This document shows positions 1 to 6,399 of a stretch of DNA of 39,144 bases, piece by piece. The position numbers and the translations under genes are program-made. The notes beneath the pieces are model-generated. The model was not told the origin of the DNA. It saw only the letters and a list, made by a program, of their open reading frames with translations, and did no database searches. The DNA comes from Ruegeria lacuscaerulensis ITI-1157 (GTDB lineage Bacteria; Pseudomonadota; Alphaproteobacteria; Rhodobacterales; Rhodobacteraceae), in NCBI GenBank assembly GCA_000161775.1, contig GG704596.1, positions 515,375-554,518 on the forward strand, written 5' to 3'. The number at the start of each line of letters is the position of its first letter. Positions within the stretch are counted from its first letter, which is position 1.

Positions 1-25
1 GTTAGTTATTCCCTAATCGTTCCAC

Positions 26-39
26 AGGTTCCGGAACCT
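26..39. promoter_or_regulatory. Palindrome AGGTTCCGGAACCT in cassette leader, copy A
   Basis: A perfect 14-bp palindrome with upstream GTTCC direct repeats (around 10-24) lies about 50 bp before the start codon of the truncated ATPase gene. The same arrangement is kept before copy B although nearby leader DNA differs by an indel. It is probably an operator of the cassette; the regulator is unknown. Confidence 0.5.
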
Positions 40-90
40 CTCACACCCACCAGCGCGGCAAGCCTTGTCGCGCCACGAAAGGATTCTGCG

Positions 91-576
91 ATGCCCCGTG
101 CCACGACCACGATTCCATTTCATGCGCTGCGGTTCGAAGACGACCTGCCGACGCTGCACGAGGTCGAACGGCACCTGAAGACAGTCCTGCGCGGCCTCCG
201 CAGGCAACGCCAAGTGGCGCAGACCGCCGGCGATGAAGACAGCTGCGTCAAGATGGACCAGTTCTTCGACTATCTGAATGAGGCCGAGCGGCGGAAGATC
301 CGGCGTCGCGCGCATCGGTACGTGCAGCGGCTGGACGCCCTGTCCGGCCTGTCTCATCTGAGCGAAGAGAACCGTGCGAAGCTGACACCCTTGCGTGGCG
401 GACTGCCGGTCACCCGCGTCACCTCAGAACACGAGGCGAATGAGATCGCGGCCGCGCTGCACGCCGAGATGCCCTGGATGGCGCCCGCCACCGAAGCCGT
501 CTGGCAAGGGCTGCGGGCCTCGGCACGCGAGGGCCTGCCCGGTGCGCCCCATGCTGCGTTGAGGCGACCGCTATGA
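91..576 (+). pseudogene. Truncated Lon-like AAA+ ATPase (ATPase domain deleted)
   Basis: Residues 1-150 align closely with residues 1-150 of the intact ATPase encoded at 4877-5992, starting with the same MPRATTTIPF and sharing the FFDYLNEAERRKIRRRAHRY helix. Just before the Walker A motif the frame jumps to DNA matching the last ~35 bp of the intact gene, now out of phase, giving the tail APHAALRRPL. The product is 161 residues and lacks Walker A, Walker B and sensor motifs, so it cannot be an ATPase. The Shine-Dalgarno AAAGGA before the ATG is kept, and the stop still overlaps the next start as ATGA. A leftover helical N-terminal domain could still be made. Confidence 0.85.
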
Positions 577-737
577 CCCATGTGACCATTCCGTACCAAA
601 CCGGTACCCTTGTGGTTCTTGGTGATCTGCATTTCGACCGCTATCAGCGCCATGCGCTCAATCCGATCAGGGCCTGGGGGCTCGAGGACATCCTGTGGGT
701 AGCCGATGCGCTCATCGGCGGTGGCCGGATGCGGTGA
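573..737 (+). pseudogene. Truncated calcineurin-type metallophosphoesterase, copy A
   Basis: The ATG overlaps the stop of the ATPase remnant (ATGA). The 54-residue product contains VVLGDLHFDRYQRH, in which GDLHFD is the first metal-binding motif (GDxHxD) of calcineurin-like phosphoesterases. The frame then runs ...WVADALIGGGRMR and stops, so the later GD, GNH and GHxH motifs are absent. Family members are usually over 200 residues. The stub ends at the same point as copy B, so the deletion predates the split of the two copies or the same end arose by gene conversion. No activity is expected. Confidence 0.75.
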
Positions 738-814
738 AGGGCGGATTGTGGTGAAGACGCTGGAGCTGCAGGGCTATTTCCGCGCGGCGGACGGGTGTTT
801 CGCGGCGTATCACA

Positions 815-1168
815 CATCGTTCTTGGTTCGCTGCCGTCGCAAAGAACAAAGAACACTGTGCGACATGCTGTTGTCGTAGATATCTTATGAGCGGGGTCAC
901 GGCGATATTTTCGCATAAGAATTCGCACATCATTGGCAAGTTTCTGGCTGTGTGTCACTGCTGCCAAAACGGCCAAACCGGATAGGACCGCTGCGAACTC
1001 TTCATCGCTCCGGGTTTCCAGAAAGTGGTACTTTCCGATTTTCAGACACTCGGTAATCCGAGAGGCGAGTTCTTCCTCAATCGCATACATGTTCGCCAGA
1101 TTGGCTACTGCAATAAAGGACTTCGTGGTTAACTCAGGAAGATAAAGCTGTTCATCAATTGTCTGACG
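815..1168 (-). pseudogene. Fragment of an unrecognised protein gene
   Basis: On the minus strand an open frame reads RQTIDEQLYLPELTTKSF from 1168 and continues through the ATG at 1090 (MYAIEEELASRITECLKIGK) to about 878, then runs into cassette copy A with low-complexity, shadow-like sequence. The first ~95 residues have the composition of a real soluble helical protein. An in-frame TGA lies directly upstream at 1169-1171 and no ribosome-binding site is evident, so the 5' part of the gene appears lost and the 3' part was replaced by the cassette. I do not recognise the family. A short protein starting at the 1090 ATG cannot be excluded. Confidence 0.45.
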
Positions 1169-1253
1169 TCAGCGTTTATGGAACAGCTCGAGCACGCAAA
1201 ATTGCGGGCGCTTCACGGGGCGAGGATCGGCAACCTGGTCTCGGCCAACCGCT

Positions 1254-1270
1254 TGTAAGGTCCCTGTAAG
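1254..1270 (+). promoter_or_regulatory. Direct-repeat operator TGTAAG-N5-TGTAAG before DUF6134/two-component operon
   Basis: TGTAAG at 1254-1259 and again at 1265-1270, 11 bp start to start (one helical turn), about 50 bp before the DUF6134 start. Tandem hexamers with 5-bp spacers are the usual target of OmpR/PmrA-type response regulators. The same pair with the same spacing recurs at 4000-4016. The likely binder is the regulator encoded at 1928-2605. Confidence 0.6.
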
Positions 1271-1321
1271 ACGATCCTGCGAAAGGGGAGCCCGATAAGA
1301 CCAAAGAAACGGAGAGCCAAA

Positions 1322-1915
1322 ATGCGCAAGTTCGGATTGTCACTCATCGCGGCACTGGCCCTGACAGCGCCTGCCCACGCGCTGACGTTGCCGTCAGGTG
1401 GCAAGCTGTCTTTCGACGTTGTCCGGAAGGGGAAGGATATCGGTGACCATGTCTACCGTTTCCAGGGAAACGAGTCCGATTTCACCGTGAAGGTCGTGAC
1501 TGACATCTCCGTCAAAGTGCCCCTGATCCGCGCAACGGTTTACAGCTTCAACCACGACAGCACCGAGGTCTGGAAGGGCGGAAAGCTGCAGCATCTGACA
1601 TCAAAGACAGACGATGACGGAACGCCGCACCAGCTGGATACCGGGGCAACGGGCGTGCTGCCCGCAAGCCTGTGGAACGAGGATACGGTGCGCAGCAAAA
1701 AGCTGCTGAACACGATCGACGGCAAAATCATGAAGGTGCGTGTCGCCGATTTGGGTGAAGACAGGGTCGAGACTCGCTCCGGCGTCGTTGCCGGACACCA
1801 CTACAAGATTTCCGGTGGGCTGGAGCGTGATCTATGGTACGACGCATCAGGAAACCTTGCGCGGGTGTCGTTCAAGGCTGAAGATGGTTCCACCGTAACC
1901 TATGTGAGAAAGTGA
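1322..1915 (+). CDS. DUF6134 family periplasmic protein
   Basis: A 197-residue protein with a clear Sec signal peptide (MRKFGLSLIAALALTAPAHA, cleavage after AHA) and a beta-rich mature part with the family-like opening LSFDVVRKGKDIGDH, which resembles DUF6134. The function of the family is unknown to me. The ATG follows CGGAGAG at a good distance. It is first in an apparent operon: 12 bp separate its stop from the response regulator, and a direct-repeat operator lies 50 bp upstream. A periplasmic protein cotranscribed with a two-component system may feed the signal to the kinase or be an output of it; this is inference. Confidence 0.75.
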   Translation: MRKFGLSLIAALALTAPAHALTLPSGGKLSFDVVRKGKDIGDHVYRFQGNESDFTVKVVTDISVKVPLIRATVYSFNHDSTEVWKGGKLQHLTSKTDDDGTPHQLDTGATGVLPASLWNEDTVRSKKLLNTIDGKIMKVRVADLGEDRVETRSGVVAGHHYKISGGLERDLWYDASGNLARVSFKAEDGSTVTYVRK

Positions 1916-1927
1916 CGGGCACCGCTG

Positions 1928-2605
1928 ATGCGGCTTCTCTTGATCGAGGACAACGAAAAACTGGCGCTCAACACGAGCGCCAGTTTGCGAGAAAACAGCT
2001 TTGCGGTCGATGTGGTGCATACGGGCGAGGATGCGCTGGATGCGATACGCAATTTCGACTATGACGCGATCATCCTGGACCTGGGCTTGCCGGATGTCGA
2101 CGGGTTCGACCTGCTCCATCAACTCAAGCAGATCCGGAATGAAACCCCGATCATCATCTGCACTGCACGCGATGCCCTGGATGAACGGTTGCGCGGGCTA
2201 AATTCCGGGTCCGACGACTATGTCGTCAAACCTTTTGCATTTGCCGAGCTTCTGGCCCGGATCCGTGCCGTTCTGCGGCGCCCCGGCAACGCCTTGGGGA
2301 TGGTGCTTGGCAGTGGAAACGTCCGATTCGATACGGTTGACCGGTCGGTGACCATTGGCGGGCGGCCGGCGCGGTTCTCGGCTCGGGAACTGGCCCTGCT
2401 GGAATTGTTCCTGACCCGGGCGGGGCGGGTCCAGTCCAAGGCGGCAATCGAAAACGCGCTGTACGGTTTCGATGCCCCGCCAACGCCCAATGCAATCGAG
2501 GTGCTGACGCATCGGTTGCGCAAGAAGCTGACCGAGTACGAGGCGGATGTGACGATCCACAATTTGCGCGGCGTGGGGTATCTGCTGGAAACCGGCACTT
2601 CATGA
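1928..2605 (+). CDS. OmpR/PhoB-type response regulator
   Basis: 225 residues. The N-terminal receiver domain shows the acidic pair EDN (7-9), phospho-acceptor Asp51 in LDLGLPDVDG, Thr79 and Lys101 in YVVKPF. The C-terminal half (about 125-222) is an OmpR-type winged helix ending in the typical TIHNLRGVGYLLE. It is a transcription factor activated by phosphorylation from the kinase encoded next; the genes overlap by ATGA at 2602-2605, so translation is coupled. Sequence style is that of the QseB/PmrA/TctD branch. The direct-repeat sites at 1254-1270 and 4000-4016 fit its expected DNA target, implying autoregulation and control of the hemolysin-like gene. Confidence 0.93.
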   Translation: MRLLLIEDNEKLALNTSASLRENSFAVDVVHTGEDALDAIRNFDYDAIILDLGLPDVDGFDLLHQLKQIRNETPIIICTARDALDERLRGLNSGSDDYVVKPFAFAELLARIRAVLRRPGNALGMVLGSGNVRFDTVDRSVTIGGRPARFSARELALLELFLTRAGRVQSKAAIENALYGFDAPPTPNAIEVLTHRLRKKLTEYEADVTIHNLRGVGYLLETGTS

Positions 2606-3975
2606 ATTGGCTGGGCTACGTTTTCGGAACCCGCGGGTCGTTGCGTCGTCGCTTGACGGCGAACATTCTCGTGGCGCTGTCCATTTGCCTGATTTTGGCG
2701 GCCGGCGCGTTGACCTCCGAATTCTTCGAGCATCTCGAAGAGAACCTCGAAGACGCCCTGACGGCCGAGGCGGTGGAAATCATCGGCCATCTCGACCCGG
2801 AAAAACCGCATTTGGGTTTGGATCCGTCCGCCCTGCGTGTACGCGGAAGCGAGGGGATCTATCGCTATACCGTGTTCGACGGAAGCGGGAACGTGCTGGT
2901 TGGAGGAGAGACCTCTCCGGCCATCGCTCGCCAGATTGCGGCAACTGGGCTTGGGCGCCCGCAGGAAATAGTCCTGCCTGGCGACCGCAAGGGGATGGCC
3001 GTGCGGGCCCGCGTCGACGGAGTGGATTTCGTCGCTCTGGTATCGACCTACCCGGCAGAATCGTACCAGTCGCGTTGGGAACAGCTCAAGCACGAAGTCG
3101 AAGAAGAGCTTTGGCTGGTCGCGTTGGGCATCCTGATGATTCTCTTTGCCGCCATGCTGACCACACATCGCGCGTTGGCGCCGCTCGAGACGATGCGGTC
3201 CCAGGCTCGGAGTATCGGCCCCGCCACTCCGGACCAGCGGCTTTTGGGTGACGGCATCCCCAGCGAGCTGTTGCCGTTGCTGGACGCGGTAAACGGTGCG
3301 TTCGACCGGCTGGAACGGGGGTTCCGCGCCCAACGGGATTTCTCGTCGAACGTGGCGCACGAGATTCGAACACCTCTTGCGGTATTGCGGTCGGGGATCG
3401 ACCGGATCGCGGATCCCGAGATCCGCAATGATCTGTCCGAGGATGTACAGCGACTGGACCGGCTGTTTCAGCAGATCGTCGATCTGGCCCGGGCCGATGC
3501 CTTGGGGGTTACGGCGTTCGAAGAGGTTGATCTGCACGACATCGCGGTAGAGGTCGCCTCGGATCTGGCGGTGGAAGCGGTTCGGAGCCGGCACGACCTG
3601 ACTGTTTCCGGCAGTGCGCCTGTGCCTGTGACAGGCAATGCCAACCTGCTTTCGGCCGCCTTGCGAAATCTGGTGCGCAACGCGATCCGGTATTCTCCGC
3701 TCGGTACCGATGTGGAAATCGAACTGGTGCAATCACCGCCGGGATGGCGTGTGTACGACCGGGGGCCGGGCGTGCCTGATGATCTGAAGAAAAAGCTGTT
3801 CGAGCGGTTCGTCCGCGGTCGCGCGGCGCAATCCGATTCTGACGGTTCCGGCATTGGTCTGGCGATCGTTCAGGCGGTTGCCAAGGCGCATCGGGCCGAG
3901 GTCGAGATCCGCGACCGACCGGGCGGAGGCTCGGTCTTCAGCTTTCTGTTCCGCGGCGGCAAGGAAACAGAGTGA
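2602..3975 (+). CDS. Membrane sensor histidine kinase
   Basis: 457 residues. Two membrane helices (about 21-37 and 169-187) flank a periplasmic sensor region of ~130 residues of the TctE/QseC type. A HAMP-like linker is followed by the HisKA helix with phospho-acceptor His253 in SSNVAHEIRTPLA. The ATPase domain has the N box (Asn360 in RNLVRNAIRYSP), the G1 box DRGPG (386-390) and G2 box GSGIGL (415-420). It overlaps the response regulator gene by 4 bp. The ligand is unknown. No terminator is visible before the operator at 4000. Confidence 0.93.
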   Translation: MNWLGYVFGTRGSLRRRLTANILVALSICLILAAGALTSEFFEHLEENLEDALTAEAVEIIGHLDPEKPHLGLDPSALRVRGSEGIYRYTVFDGSGNVLVGGETSPAIARQIAATGLGRPQEIVLPGDRKGMAVRARVDGVDFVALVSTYPAESYQSRWEQLKHEVEEELWLVALGILMILFAAMLTTHRALAPLETMRSQARSIGPATPDQRLLGDGIPSELLPLLDAVNGAFDRLERGFRAQRDFSSNVAHEIRTPLAVLRSGIDRIADPEIRNDLSEDVQRLDRLFQQIVDLARADALGVTAFEEVDLHDIAVEVASDLAVEAVRSRHDLTVSGSAPVPVTGNANLLSAALRNLVRNAIRYSPLGTDVEIELVQSPPGWRVYDRGPGVPDDLKKKLFERFVRGRAAQSDSDGSGIGLAIVQAVAKAHRAEVEIRDRPGGGSVFSFLFRGGKETE

Positions 3976-3999
3976 CATTTTTTCGCCCAAGCTTGCGCA

Positions 4000-4016
4000 T
4001 GTAAGCGTCCTGTAAG
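4000..4016 (+). promoter_or_regulatory. Direct-repeat operator TGTAAG-N5-TGTAAG before hemolysin-like gene
   Basis: TGTAAG at 4000-4005 and 4011-4016, with the same 5-bp spacer as the site at 1254-1270 and a similar spacer (CGTCC against GTCCC). It lies 54 bp before the GTG start at 4070 and 25 bp after the kinase stop, so it is a separate promoter rather than part of the upstream operon. It suggests that the response regulator at 1928-2605 controls the gene that follows. Confidence 0.6.
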
Positions 4017-4069
4017 CCAGCGCGGTTCAATTCGCCTCGACAGACGCAAAAACAGACGCGAGGCGAATC

Positions 4070-4432
4070 GTGAAAATCGAGTTTCTGGAGGCAGGAGACC
4101 CCGGCCGGGCCGCGGTCGAGCATCACATACGGCAAGTTTACGATCAGACATTCGGGGCAGAGGTCCGCGAGTTCGCACCGCTGCTTGTCTCGGCCCGGCG
4201 TCAAGGCGGCGAAATATTGTGCGCAGCAGGTATCCGTACCGCGCAGGACGGGTTCTTTTCCGAGGCCTACCTGGACTTTGACTTCGGGGCCGCACTGCTG
4301 TTGAAAACCGGCGTCGAAGTGCCGCGTGAAAGCATCATGGAGGTGGTCTCGCTTGCCGCCACCAGCCCTTTCCCGGTGTTGCCCAGGCGAAATTCAAGGC
4401 GAATGTCGCCAGGGATGAAGCGGTTCAAGTGA
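4070..4432 (+). pseudogene. Truncated thermostable-hemolysin family protein
   Basis: GTG start after GAGGCG. The first ~105 residues resemble the thermostable hemolysin family (T_hemolysin, related to GNAT and autoinducer-synthase folds): VYDQTFGAEVREFAPLLVSA, ILCAAGIRTAQDGFFSEAYL and IMEVVSLAATSPFPVLP are typical. Family members are about 200 residues. After FPVLP (near 4383) the frame enters an unrelated vsr remnant and stops after 15 foreign residues. The second half of the gene and any downstream partner genes are gone. The operator at 4000-4016 remains, so a truncated transcript is probably still regulated. Confidence 0.75.
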
Positions 4433-4587
4433 AGCTAATGGAAGATGGGTGGCGTGTTGCAACAGTGTGGGAGTGCGCTCTTCGGAAGCCAGACCAAATC
4501 GCTGTGTCAACAGAACGCCTGTCGGCATGGCTTCTATCCAACGAACCCGCAATCGAAATCGGCGCAAAAAATACTCAGTTGTCCTGA
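4384..4587 (+). pseudogene. vsr: 3' remnant of a very-short-patch-repair endonuclease gene
   Basis: In the frame beginning at 4384 the translation reads QAKFKANVARDEAVQVKLME, then DGWRVATVWECALRKPDQIA, and ends with TGA at 4585-4587. The pattern KF..N..RD....L...GWRV..VWEC is the C-terminal third of Vsr, the strand-specific endonuclease that repairs T:G mismatches made by deamination of methylated cytosine. The catalytic N-terminal two thirds are missing, as is any start signal. vsr normally accompanies a cytosine-5 methyltransferase gene, so this is a trace of a lost methylation or restriction-modification locus. The fusion point with the hemolysin gene is 4381-4387. Confidence 0.75.
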
Positions 4588-4715
4588 GATGCTTCAACTC
4601 AGTGCCTTCTTAACCGACCTTGCAGCCCCAAAATTAAGTATGATCCGCCGCGAAATACCCGTCAGCCGCGCGGAAATACCCCTGCAGCTCCAGCGTCTCC
4701 GCCACAATCCGCCCT

Positions 4716-4880
4716 TCACCGCGTCCGGCCACCGCCGATGAGCGCATCGGCCTCCCACAGGATGTCCTCGAGCCCCCAGGCCTTGATCGGATTGAGCGCA
4801 TGGCGCTGATAGCGGTCGAAATGCAGGTCGCCAAGCACCACGAGGGTACCGCTCTGGTAAGGAATGGTCAGATGGGTCAT
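4716..4880 (-). pseudogene. Truncated calcineurin-type metallophosphoesterase, copy B
   Basis: 54 codons starting in an ATGA overlap with the ATPase stop, with VVLGDLHFDRYQRH (GDLHFD, first metal motif) and ending ...EADALIGGGRTR. The later catalytic motifs of the family are absent. Length and end point equal those of copy A, although the copies differ at several bases. Downstream in another frame, RIVAETLELQGYFRAADGYF is conserved between the copies and may be the tail of the original gene after an internal deletion. Probably non-functional. Confidence 0.75.
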
Positions 4881-5992
4881 GGCAGTCGCCTCAGTTCAGC
4901 AAAGGGGCGCATCGCCAGCACCTCGGCGCGGTCGAGCATCCGGGCGACGGTGCGCAGGCTCAGGCGGCGGTGGGACAATGCGCCGGTTTCGAAGAGCACG
5001 GCGAGCGCCTCCACGGCAGGCTTGGGGAGTCCTCGCCGCGCGGCTTCGTTGATGGCGAAGTCCCTCAACTGCCACGTGGTCAGATCCGGCAGGTCCAGCA
5101 CCACGCAGCGGCTCTGGAATGGTTCGTGCAGGCCCTGCCGGCTGTTCGCCGTCATCACCCAGTTGACCCTGGACATGTCCATCTTGACCCGGAAGAACGG
5201 GCATTCCCAGGTCGCCGCCGTCGTCCGCTCCAGCAGCGGCAGGAGGGCGTCGGTCAGCGTATGGCGCGCGCCTTTGTTGGAGTGGACCTCGTCGGCCTTT
5301 TCGATCTCGTCGATGATCACCAGCGGTCCGGCATGCCGGCTGTTCAGGACCGTGTTGACCAGCTTGCCCGCATGGGCGCTGCCCCAGCCGCGTTGAGACC
5401 CGGTGAGCGCGAAGGACGCCGGCTCCCCGGTTGCGTCTATCTTGGCCGCAGGGACCTCCAGATGATGCGCCAGTCGCCGGGCCCAGAAACTCTTGCCGAT
5501 GCCGGGCGGGCCGATCAGAACGAGCGGGGTGAACCGGACACCCGGCATGCCCTCGCGTGCCGAGGCCCGCAGCCCGTGCCAGACGGCTTCGGTGGCAGGC
5601 GCCATCCAGGGCATCTCGGCGTGGAGCGCGGCGGCGATCTCGTCCGCCTCGTGTTCGGTGGTGATGCGGGTGACCGGCAGCCCGCCGCGCAAGGGCGTCA
5701 GTTTGGCGCGGTTCTCCTCGCTGAGATGAGACAGGCCGGACAGGGCGTCCAGCCGCTGCACGTACCGGTGCGCGCGACGCCGGATCTTCCGCCGCTCGGC
5801 CTCATTCAGATAGTCGAAGAACTGATCCATCTTGTCACGATCGCCCTCATCGTCACCGGTCTGCGCCTCCTGGCGTTGCCTGCGGAGGGCGCGCAGGAAC
5901 GTCTTCAGGCGTCGCTCGACCTCATGCAGCGTCGGCAGGTCGTCTTCGAACCGCAGAGCATGAAATGGAATCGTGGTGGTGGCACGGGGCAT
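4877..5992 (-). CDS. Lon-like AAA+ ATPase without protease domain
   Basis: 371 residues from the ATG at 5992, chosen because AAAGGA precedes it and because similarity with copy A begins here; an open frame runs further upstream to 6241 but is not conserved. Residues 1-150 are a charged helical domain of unknown role. The AAA+ core follows: Walker A GPPGIGKS (161-168), GSQRGWGSAHAGKLVNT (198-214), Walker B VIIDEI (225-230), sensor-1 Asn283 in VMTANSR, a candidate arginine finger Arg295 and a C-terminal helical lid. The GWGSAHAG and DMSRVNWVMTAN parts resemble the ATPase of Lon, but there is no peptidase domain. Next gene: the phosphoesterase stub, with ATGA overlap. Its job is unknown; a mobile or defence-type cassette is one possibility. 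Confidence 0.85.
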   Translation of the reverse strand: MPRATTTIPFHALRFEDDLPTLHEVERRLKTFLRALRRQRQEAQTGDDEGDRDKMDQFFDYLNEAERRKIRRRAHRYVQRLDALSGLSHLSEENRAKLTPLRGGLPVTRITTEHEADEIAAALHAEMPWMAPATEAVWHGLRASAREGMPGVRFTPLVLIGPPGIGKSFWARRLAHHLEVPAAKIDATGEPASFALTGSQRGWGSAHAGKLVNTVLNSRHAGPLVIIDEIEKADEVHSNKGARHTLTDALLPLLERTTAATWECPFFRVKMDMSRVNWVMTANSRQGLHEPFQSRCVVLDLPDLTTWQLRDFAINEAARRGLPKPAVEALAVLFETGALSHRRLSLRTVARMLDRAEVLAMRPFAELRRLP

Positions 5993-6073
5993 CGCAGAAT
6001 CCTTTCGAGGCGTGACAGGGCTTGCCGCGCCGGTGTCCACACCGCCGGGGCAGGTGGGACTGATGGGTGTGAA

Positions 6074-6087
6074 AGGTTCCGGAACCT
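6074..6087. promoter_or_regulatory. Palindrome AGGTTCCGGAACCT in cassette leader, copy B
   Basis: The same perfect palindrome as at 26-39, about 80 bp before the ATPase ATG at 5992. On the minus strand it is preceded by two GTTCC repeats (about 6091-6106). Conservation in both copies despite indels around it argues for a binding site rather than chance. Confidence 0.5.
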
Positions 6088-6239
6088 GTGGAACGATTAG
6101 GGAACATCTAACATGCTGCGTGTCAACGCATCCTGGTTGGGTTGCGCCATCGAACCCGACCGGAACGAACGAACCGCCGCATCGCGAATAAGTCGTTGAA
6201 AGAACTGCGCTAAAAGGAAGGTAGATTCGGGGGCAATTC

Positions 6240-6267
6240 AAAAAACCGTTTTTTGTCGCAAAAACGG
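6240..6267 (-). terminator. Rho-independent terminator of tRNA-Arg
   Basis: On the minus strand, CCGTTTTT and AAAAACGG pair around a 6-nt loop (6246-6267) and are followed directly by a run of T. It lies 35 bp downstream of the 3' end of the tRNA gene, so it most likely ends the tRNA transcript and separates it from the cassette region. Confidence 0.75.
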
Positions 6268-6301
6268 ACTTTGGATGTCGAACGTCATCAACAAACTGCT
6301 T

Positions 6302-6378
6302 TGGCGATCCCGCGAGGACTCGAACCCCGAACCTGCTGATTAGAAGTCAGCTGCTCTATCCAGTTGAGCTACGGGACC
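6302..6378 (-). tRNA. tRNA-Arg (anticodon TCT)
   Basis: 77 nt with encoded CCA. The acceptor stem pairs GGTCCCG with CGGGATC (one G-U). The D arm is AGCTC...GAGC, the anticodon arm CTGAC-TTCTAAT-loop region gives anticodon TCT, and the T arm contains GGTTCGAGTCC-type sequence (GGGGTTCGAGTCCTC). It reads AGA codons. tRNA genes are frequent integration sites, and the accessory region at 1-6240 starts just beyond its 3' end. No second copy of its 3' end was found in the window. Confidence 0.95.
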
Positions 6379-6399
6379 GCTGCGCCCTTCATGCGGTTT

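Larger units (their letters stand above)
1..814 (+). repeat. Inverted-repeat arm A of the ATPase/phosphoesterase cassette
   Basis: This stretch matches, in opposite orientation, the DNA at 4638-6118. The match starts in the promoter region (both carry GTTCC repeats and the palindrome AGGTTCCGGAACCT), runs through the first ~150 codons of the ATPase, jumps over the ATPase domain, and resumes for the phosphoesterase stub and about 80 bp beyond it. Copy A lacks about 30 bp of leader and about 640 bp of ATPase gene relative to copy B. Scattered substitutions, several of them amino-acid changing, show the copies are not a recent duplication. Similarity reaches base 1, so copy A may continue left of the window. 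The end at ~814 was judged by eye. Confidence 0.85.
4638..6118 (-). repeat. Inverted-repeat arm B of the ATPase/phosphoesterase cassette
   Basis: Minus-strand counterpart of 1-814. Matching blocks are the leader (about 6035-6118), the first ~150 ATPase codons, the last ~35 bp of the ATPase gene, the phosphoesterase stub and the ~80 bp after it up to 4638. Copy B is the fuller copy, holding the whole ATPase domain. Its far end lies about 190 bp from the tRNA-Arg gene. No flanking target-site duplication or transposase is seen. Confidence 0.85.

Noticed and set aside
1178..1255. Short plus-strand frame MEQLEHAKLRALHGARIGNL ending before the operator
   Set aside because: It may be the tail of a lost gene, but has no ribosome-binding site and no recognisable family; it overlaps the minus-strand fragment region.
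4445..4741. Plus-strand 98-codon frame spanning vsr remnant and copy B
   Set aside because: It is a composite of unrelated sequence across a junction, out of frame with both the Vsr remnant and the cassette genes.
5992..6241. N-terminal extension of the ATPase gene to 6241
   Set aside because: The extension contains the operator palindrome, is not conserved with copy A, and the ATG at 5992 has the ribosome-binding site.
6302..6378. Attachment-site duplication of the tRNA-Arg 3' end
   Set aside because: No second copy of the tRNA 3' end was found within the window; the left boundary may lie outside.
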